Positions 59,180 through 64,000 of a DNA stretch of 64,000 nt are shown here, in pieces. The position numbers were made by a program, and so were the translations under genes. The notes under the pieces were generated by a model that had not been told where the DNA came from, searched no databases, and saw only the letters and a program-made list of their open reading frames with translations. Source of the stretch: Burkholderiaceae bacterium (GTDB lineage Bacteria > Pseudomonadota > Gammaproteobacteria > Burkholderiales > Burkholderiaceae); the NCBI GenBank assembly GCA_947448695.1, contig CANFOL010000007.1, forward strand, positions 26,051 to 90,050. Direction: 5' to 3'. How positions within the stretch are numbered: position 1 is the first letter of the stretch; each line of letters starts with the position of its first letter.

Positions 59180-59189
59180 GCCTTAAACT

Positions 59190-59720
59190 TTAACGAATTA
59201 AACCACAGCCAATTCTTGGACCAGAGTTGCCCGCGGGTTGAGATTTGTAATCATCTGGATCTCGATGAACAACTACAGAACGGCCAATAATTGTTTGATC
59301 ACCTACCAATGAAAAATCTGTAAGAGTTGCACGGTAATTAGCATTGCCACTAGCATCACTTACGATGTTGGGCATATCACCTGCGTGATGAGCGCTAGAG
59401 TGGACACTGCCATGTTGAGTATTTGTTGGGTTGTAATGACCCAGTGCACTCATGGCATCAACAGCAGAGCAGTCACCTTTTTCATGGATATGAACGCCAT
59501 GTTCAGAATTAGGTTTCAAGCCAGAAAAAGTTCCAGTTACAACAACTTGTTTACCTGACTGAGAAAAATTCACAGAGCCATTTAAATTAGAGCCCGATTT
59601 AGATTGAATTACTGCAGATGCGATTGGTGTATCTTGAAAAACTTGGCACGCCGAAATTGCCAAAAATAAGACAGTACAAAGAGTAATTTTCGTATGGAGC
59701 TTAACTGGCATATTTCTCAT
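59190..59720 (-). CDS. sodC: Cu/Zn superoxide dismutase, predicted lipoprotein
   Basis: A 176-residue SodC. The signal sequence ends in a lipobox ISAC, so the mature protein should be lipid-anchored. Copper and zinc ligands are present: HGVHIHEKGDCS, GHYNPTNTQHG, SSAHHAGDMPN and VVVHRDPDDY. The disulfide cysteines are in KGDCSAV and RIGCGLIR. A GAGGA ribosome-binding site 7 nt upstream supports the ATG at 59720. It detoxifies periplasmic superoxide. Confidence 0.94.
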   Translation of the reverse strand: MRNMPVKLHTKITLCTVLFLAISACQVFQDTPIASAVIQSKSGSNLNGSVNFSQSGKQVVVTGTFSGLKPNSEHGVHIHEKGDCSAVDAMSALGHYNPTNTQHGSVHSSAHHAGDMPNIVSDASGNANYRATLTDFSLVGDQTIIGRSVVVHRDPDDYKSQPAGNSGPRIGCGLIR

Positions 59721-59937
59721 GAGAAATCCTCAATATATTGTGATTATTCTCATAGTCTAATACAAATTGATGAATATTTGTTAAATTGGGCTAAGACATC
59801 GATACCACCAATAAGTAAATGGAAATTTAATAAAATTTGCGCCTAATAAGAGGTGATTAAATTGAAGGAATATTTTTTTAAATTGAATATCAAAATCGGA
59901 TGATCTAAGGCAGAAAAGTGACAGCAAGAAAAATTGA

Positions 59938-60762
59938 TTAGTTTAATTCACTGAAAAATTCTCGAACTAAATTTACACAAGGTTCGACATGAGTTAAGTG
60001 AATCATGTGAAAGTCCGAATTAATTGTTTCAACCCTTAATTGAGGTATTTGCGCTTGCAATATTTCAATTTGTTTAAGATCCGTAATAGGACCATTGCTT
60101 GGCATAATCGCAATAGTTGGACATTGGATATCTTTTAAGAACTCTGTTGCGTTTGCAGAATTTACTAGATCAGAATAATGAATCAGGACCTCAGGAGCGC
60201 TTTTTGAAAACTCATCAACATACCATTGAAGTAGTTGGGGATTTGTTTCAGGAGGAAATCTTGCTAAAACACTTGTTTGATAGACCCATTCCTTAATGCC
60301 CATCTTGTGCATTGCTTCTAGTCTAGAGCTAAAGCCCAAAGAGTACTTGCTTTTCATTGCTTGGTTAATAAAGACAGGCGTAGAGACCAAAGCAAGAGCT
60401 TTGATTAAGTGCGGATGTGTTGCGGCTAGGATAATTCCTAAGATTCCACCCATCGATTCACCACAAAATAATATTGGACCACAGTTTAGTTCAGAAATTA
60501 CTTTTACTAAATCGTTGATACATTTATGAATTTGAATATCTTGACTTGGATTTTTGACGGCACTCGATTGTCCTAAACCTCTCATATCCACTCTAACGAC
60601 ACGATAATCTCTGGCCAGTAGAGGTACCCATTGATACCAAAAAGCGCCACTGCGACCATTCCCGTGCTGAAGAAAAAGAGTCGGACGATCATCCCACGGA
60701 TTAGTAAAATCATCGATTTGATAGTGAATTTGAATTTCCTTGGTAATGGTTAGTAAGGGCAT
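59938..60762 (-). CDS. Alpha/beta-fold hydrolase, canonical nucleophile elbow (left module)
   Basis: A 274-residue alpha/beta hydrolase. The oxyanion-side motif is LFLQHGNGRSGAFWYQW. The nucleophile elbow is FCGESMGGILG (Ser103). A C-terminal histidine lies in SDFHMIHLTHVEP. The usual acid after strand 7 (GxDD-type) reads SNGPITD, so the acidic residue is unclear. It is 3 nt downstream of a TctC-type binding-protein gene and mirrors the pair at 61962-63790. It probably hydrolyses an ester or lactone taken up by the cell; the substrate is unknown. Confidence 0.88.
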   Translation of the reverse strand: MPLLTITKEIQIHYQIDDFTNPWDDRPTLFLQHGNGRSGAFWYQWVPLLARDYRVVRVDMRGLGQSSAVKNPSQDIQIHKCINDLVKVISELNCGPILFCGESMGGILGIILAATHPHLIKALALVSTPVFINQAMKSKYSLGFSSRLEAMHKMGIKEWVYQTSVLARFPPETNPQLLQWYVDEFSKSAPEVLIHYSDLVNSANATEFLKDIQCPTIAIMPSNGPITDLKQIEILQAQIPQLRVETINSDFHMIHLTHVEPCVNLVREFFSELN

Positions 60763-60765
60763 CGT

Positions 60766-61761
60766 TCAATCCATTTCTAGGTGAATCTTTTTTGATAACT
60801 GCAACCATCGGTTTTTATCTGCGATAAAGAAATCTTTAAATTCGCTTGGAGTACTAGCTATAGGTAAAGCACCATCTTGATTTAATCTGGCAAGAATGTC
60901 AGGATTTTGAATTACCCTTTTGATTGCTTCTGATAACTTAAGAATAATCTCTTTTGGAGTTTTACCTGGTAGGAATATGCCATACCATCCAACTACTTCC
61001 AAGTTTGCATAACCCAATTCTAAGAGAGTGGGAACCTCTGGTAGGGCATTAGAACGTTGAGCGGTTGTAACGGCCAAAACATTTAATTTTTTACTTTTAA
61101 TTAAACTTGAACTTGCTAATAAGTTGTTCAACATGACATCAACATTTCCGGCAAGTAAATCATTATTTGCTGGTGCTGCGCCTTTGTAGGGGACGTGAAT
61201 CGTATTTAATCCTAAACGATCGTTAATCAACTCCATTCCCAAATGAGGACCACTGCCATTCCCCGAAGAAGCATAACTTAATTTGCCGGGGTTTTTCTTT
61301 GCAAATTCATAAAATTGTTTAAAAGTCTTTAATTCTGATTGGGATCCAGTTGTTAATAGATAGGGGTATTTTGCGACCAAACTCACGGGTGCAAAATCTT
61401 TATCGACATCGAATGGCAGCTTTTTACTAAAAGCAGGAGAGATTGCAAAAGAAGCGATAGTTAAAAGAATTGTATTACCGTCTGGGGGAGCTAAAGCAAC
61501 AAATTGAGCGCCAATAATGCCATTTGCCCCCGGCTTATTTTCAACAAAAACAGTTTGATTTAATACTTTGCTGAGTTCAACGCTGATTGTTCTAGCCAAT
61601 GCATCTGTGCCACCACCCGCTGGAAAAGGGACGATAATCTTGATAGCTTGGTTTGGCCAAGTTTGACTATAAGAATGATGAGGAAAGAAAAAAATTAAGC
61701 TTAAAAAAATTAAAATGTTACCTGTGAAGGTTACTTTGGGTCGCGAAAAAAATAGCTTCAT
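60766..61761 (-). CDS. TctC/Bug-family solute-binding protein (left module)
   Basis: A 331-residue periplasmic binding protein with an N-terminal signal sequence ending near SYSQ. The Bug-family patterns are IKIIVPFPAGGGTDALAR, VENKPGANGIIGAQFVA, IHVPYKGAAPANNDLLAG and LPEVPTLLELGY. Such proteins bind carboxylates, often aromatic or amino acids, for tripartite tricarboxylate transporters or as orphans. No tctA/tctB is in the window. It is followed by the hydrolase gene and shares a 200-bp divergent control region with the right-hand copy. Confidence 0.93.
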   Translation of the reverse strand: MKLFFSRPKVTFTGNILIFLSLIFFFPHHSYSQTWPNQAIKIIVPFPAGGGTDALARTISVELSKVLNQTVFVENKPGANGIIGAQFVALAPPDGNTILLTIASFAISPAFSKKLPFDVDKDFAPVSLVAKYPYLLTTGSQSELKTFKQFYEFAKKNPGKLSYASSGNGSGPHLGMELINDRLGLNTIHVPYKGAAPANNDLLAGNVDVMLNNLLASSSLIKSKKLNVLAVTTAQRSNALPEVPTLLELGYANLEVVGWYGIFLPGKTPKEIILKLSEAIKRVIQNPDILARLNQDGALPIASTPSEFKDFFIADKNRWLQLSKKIHLEMD

Positions 61762-61845
61762 ATAAGAATGAACAATCTATAAAGAATGAAACAGCTAAAG
61801 ATGTGAATTTTAATTGATTTATTTTTTATAAAATTTTTCAGTAAA

Positions 61846-61969
61846 TACCAATTGAAATATTTTAAAAGAGGCTTATTGATATTGGTAACAAAAAAAGTCG
61901 AAATATTGTGGTCAAATGGAGTGAACATCAGAGCTAAATAAATTACTTTAAGGTTAATAAATTGGTAAC
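61846..61969. promoter_or_regulatory. Divergent control region with TACCAAT / ATTGGTAAC repeats
   Basis: TACCAAT at 61846-61852 is inverted relative to ATTGGTA at 61881-61887. ATTGGTAAC recurs directly at 61881-61889 and 61961-61969, the latter containing the TTG start of the right-hand tctC. The 200-bp gap is very AT-rich. The repeats could be operators shared by both modules. Short motifs in AT-rich DNA may be chance. Confidence 0.3.
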
Positions 61970-62963
61970 TCAAGTGAAAAAGCTATTCAGATTCCAAAAA
62001 GTTGTAGCACTTTCAGGTGTAATGTATTTTCTTCTTGTTATGTGCCCCCTTATAGACGCTGTAGAAAAATTCCCATCCAAACCAGTTCGCATTGTTGTTG
62101 GTTTTTCTCCGGGAGGTCCAGTTGACAATATTTCCAGAATTCTTTCAAAGCGTTTAAGTGAGCGTTTGGGGCAACCATTTATAGTGGAAAATAAACCAGG
62201 TGCAAGCAGTATGATCGCATCTCAATTTGTCGCTAATGCTGAACCAGATGGACACACATTATTAATGGTGGCATCTACGCATGCCATTAATCCAAGCCTC
62301 TATAAAAATATATCTTTTGATGCCACAAAAGACTTTAGTGCAATCACATTTGTTGCGGAGAATGCATTTGTTCTTGTAGTACCAAAAGACTTAAAAGTAA
62401 ACTCTTTGGCTGACTTGCTTGCGTTAGCCAAGAGTCAAATCACTCCATTGAATTACGCCTCAGCAGGAGTGGGTGGTTTACCTCATTTGGCCGCAGAGTT
62501 GTTCAAGATTGAGGCTGGTATTGATGCTAATCATATTCCTTACAAAGGAGCCTCTCCTGCCTCTGTTGATTTATTAGCTGGCCATGTTACTTTTATGATT
62601 AACAATATGCAATCCGCCTTGCCGTATATTAAGGATGGACGCTTGAAAGCATTAGCAGTTACTTCGTCTGAGAGATTGAAGGTGTTGCCAAATGTACCAA
62701 CTTTTAAGGAGCTTGGATATAAAGGTTTGCAGATTTCTGGGTGGTACGGATTATTAGGCCCAGAAGGTATGCCATCTAACGTTATTAAGCAACTGAATGG
62801 TCAGATAGCACAAATTTTGCAAGAAAAAGATATCATTTCGCAAATCAGAGCTGATGGTGCTGAAGTTAAAGTGGGATCACCTAAGGAATTTTCTGATCGG
62901 ATTAATAGTGACATTGTTAAATGGTCTGAGGTTGTAAAGCGCGCAGACTTGAAGGGTCAGTAG
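61962..62963 (+). CDS. TctC/Bug-family solute-binding protein (right module)
   Basis: A 333-residue Bug protein, paralogous to the left copy: VRIVVGFSPGGPVDNISR, VENKPGASSMIASQFVA, NHIPYKGASPASVDLLAG and LPNVPTFKELGY align block for block. The N-terminal signal sequence runs to about LIDAVEKF. The start is TTG at 61962 with TAAGG 8 nt upstream; GTG at 61974 is an alternative. The Asp in PVDN replaces the usual GTD ligand context of the left copy (GGGTDALAR), hinting at a different ligand. Confidence 0.92.
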   Translation: MVTQVKKLFRFQKVVALSGVMYFLLVMCPLIDAVEKFPSKPVRIVVGFSPGGPVDNISRILSKRLSERLGQPFIVENKPGASSMIASQFVANAEPDGHTLLMVASTHAINPSLYKNISFDATKDFSAITFVAENAFVLVVPKDLKVNSLADLLALAKSQITPLNYASAGVGGLPHLAAELFKIEAGIDANHIPYKGASPASVDLLAGHVTFMINNMQSALPYIKDGRLKALAVTSSERLKVLPNVPTFKELGYKGLQISGWYGLLGPEGMPSNVIKQLNGQIAQILQEKDIISQIRADGAEVKVGSPKEFSDRINSDIVKWSEVVKRADLKGQ

Positions 62964-62965
62964 GC

Positions 62966-63790
62966 ATGGAAAGTAAATGGATTGAAGTAAGTCCTGGGGT
63001 AAATTTGTACTCCCAGATACATGACTTTACGGACCCTTGGATAGTGGCACCAACCATTGTGATGGTGCACGGTTTTGCAGAGAGTTCTGCAGCTTGGTAT
63101 GCTTGGATTCCAATGTTGGCCAGAAACTATCGAGTTATATTATTTGATATGAGAGGTTTTGGTAAATCTACGCCAATGGCACAGGACTTTGCATGGAGTA
63201 TGGACCGCTTATTAGATGATATATCTGCAGTAGCCCAGCATTATTCGTTAGATCAGTTTCATTTAATTGGCGCAAAGAGTGGCGGTTCGCTAGTACTGCA
63301 ATATGCTGCAAAGAATCCTGATAAAGTTATTTCGGTAGTTTCAGTCACTCCACCAGTGGTTGGTGCCCAGGCAGTGCCGGATTGGCTTGAGAAAATTCAA
63401 AATGAGGGAGTGAAGTCATGGGCAACTTCTACAATGCCAGGAAGACTTGGAAGTAATGCAAGCCCTAGGGAGATTGAATGGTGGGTTAACAATGTACAAG
63501 GCCTTACACCTGATGCAACCTTACTGGGATATTTAAACTGGGTTCCAAAATTAGATTTACGGGCAGAAGTTCTAAAAGTACTTTGCCCAACTTTAATTAT
63601 TACAACATCAGGAAGTGGTTTGCGAACGGTAAAAAGCGTTGAGGAATGGCAAAAAAAGATGCATCAATCTAGCCTGCTGGTCATCGAAGGAAATGCTTGG
63701 CATGCCGCCGCCGCTTATCCTGATCAATGTGCAGGGGCTGCTAAAGAGTTTCTAAACGAAGTTTCAGCGGAAAACGAAAAAAATTTGTAA
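62966..63790 (+). CDS. Alpha/beta-fold hydrolase homologue with Lys at the nucleophile position (right module)
   Basis: A 274-residue alpha/beta-fold protein, the same length as the left copy. The oxyanion motif VMVHGFAESSAAWYAW and the following RVILFDMRGFGKS are standard. The elbow reads HLIGAKSGGS: aligned without gaps to GESMGG, Lys104 occupies the nucleophile position and Ser105 follows it. A histidine remains in NAWHAAAAYPD, and the strand-7 acid position reads SGSGL without Asp. It starts 2 nt after tctC. It may be non-hydrolytic (a binding or signalling paralogue), a lyase, or use the shifted serine. Confidence 0.88.
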   Translation: MESKWIEVSPGVNLYSQIHDFTDPWIVAPTIVMVHGFAESSAAWYAWIPMLARNYRVILFDMRGFGKSTPMAQDFAWSMDRLLDDISAVAQHYSLDQFHLIGAKSGGSLVLQYAAKNPDKVISVVSVTPPVVGAQAVPDWLEKIQNEGVKSWATSTMPGRLGSNASPREIEWWVNNVQGLTPDATLLGYLNWVPKLDLRAEVLKVLCPTLIITTSGSGLRTVKSVEEWQKKMHQSSLLVIEGNAWHAAAAYPDQCAGAAKEFLNEVSAENEKNL

Positions 63791-63820
63791 TGACAAAGTA
63801 CCAAAAGGCTAAGAATGAAT

Positions 63821-63850
63821 AAAGGGTTAGGCAAAATGCGCTAACCCTTT
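63821..63850. terminator. Hairpin terminator between the hydrolase gene and tRNA-Met
   Basis: AAAGGGTTAG and CTAACCCTTT form a perfect 10-bp stem around a 10-nt loop. AATTTT follows on the + strand and ATTCATTCTT on the - strand, so it can serve both converging transcripts. It begins 6 bp from the tRNA 3'-CCA end. Confidence 0.75.
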
Positions 63851-63855
63851 AATTT

Positions 63856-63932
<77 letters not shown>

Positions 63933-64000
63933 GAACTTATAATTATATAGCTATTTTGACCGAATGGTCTAGTCCATAGTTTCACCGAGTGAATCATCAA

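Noticed and set aside
59721-59937. 217-bp gap upstream of sodC as a hidden gene or RNA
   Set aside because: AT-rich, no ORF with a ribosome-binding site, no hairpin with a T run; nothing supportable seen.
63959-63970. GACCGAATGGTC inverted repeat upstream of the tRNA
   Set aside because: Four-bp arms only, expected by chance.

Overview
The window looks like a chromosomal piece of a betaproteobacterium of the Burkholderiales. The gene content and order (fis-purH-ruvCAB, lptD-surA-pdxA-rsmA beside amgK-murU, miaB-ybeY-corC-lnt-glyQS-gmhB-plsC, and a DUF3683 oxidase with DUF971-ubiE-ubiJ-ubiB), the low-to-mid GC, the tight packing and the tripartite-transporter binding proteins all suggest a streamlined freshwater Burkholderiaceae such as Polynucleobacter or a close relative. 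That assignment is inference; no rRNA is present. I see no CRISPR array, phage, transposase or rRNA operon.

Layout. 1-9.4 kb: the end of a Kef-type antiporter, uvrA, an MFS permease, ssb, queF, a 5'-nucleotidase and ilvA. 9.4-25.4 kb, mostly + strand: a YqaA-like membrane protein, a giant FAD/Fe-S oxidoreductase, DUF971, the ubiquinone genes ubiE-ubiJ-ubiB, a sodium symporter, DUF502, aspS, an Atm1-type ABC exporter, glycerate kinase and pyrC. 25.4-28.9 kb: rnpB, an OsmC protein, a candidate new small RNA or attenuator, rplM-rpsI, argC and erpA. 28.9-41.5 kb: anmK, tyrS and a phosphatase, then the - strand blocks dusB-fis-purH-ruvC-ruvA-ruvB and pepP-ubiH-like, and murU-amgK. 41.6-47.2 kb: lptD-surA-pdxA-rsmA. 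47.2-55.8 kb: one long - strand operon from miaB to plsC. 55.9-59.7 kb: an Na+/H+ antiporter, a GT-C glycosyltransferase, MgtC and a SodC lipoprotein. 59.9-63.9 kb: two mirror-image modules, each a TctC-type binding protein followed by a 274-residue alpha/beta hydrolase, then tRNA-Met(CAT).

Themes. Envelope biogenesis and recycling dominates the middle: LptD inserts LPS, SurA chaperones outer-membrane proteins, Lnt matures lipoproteins, GmhB makes heptose, PlsC makes phosphatidate, and AnmK, AmgK and MurU return muropeptide sugars to UDP-MurNAc. Ubiquinone synthesis is represented by UbiE, UbiJ, UbiB and a UbiH-family hydroxylase. Genome maintenance is represented by UvrA, SSB and RuvABC.

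The best candidate for something undescribed is the rplM upstream region. A near-consensus sigma70 promoter reads into about 100 nt containing a CCUCC anti-Shine-Dalgarno-like motif and ends at a strong terminator. The loop of that terminator carries the -35 of a second promoter, apparently that of rplM-rpsI. Second is the mirrored TctC/hydrolase locus, where one hydrolase has lysine at the nucleophile position. Also notable are the absence of phoH between miaB and ybeY, a LptD with only two mature cysteines, and an RNase P RNA with minimal P3 and P12.
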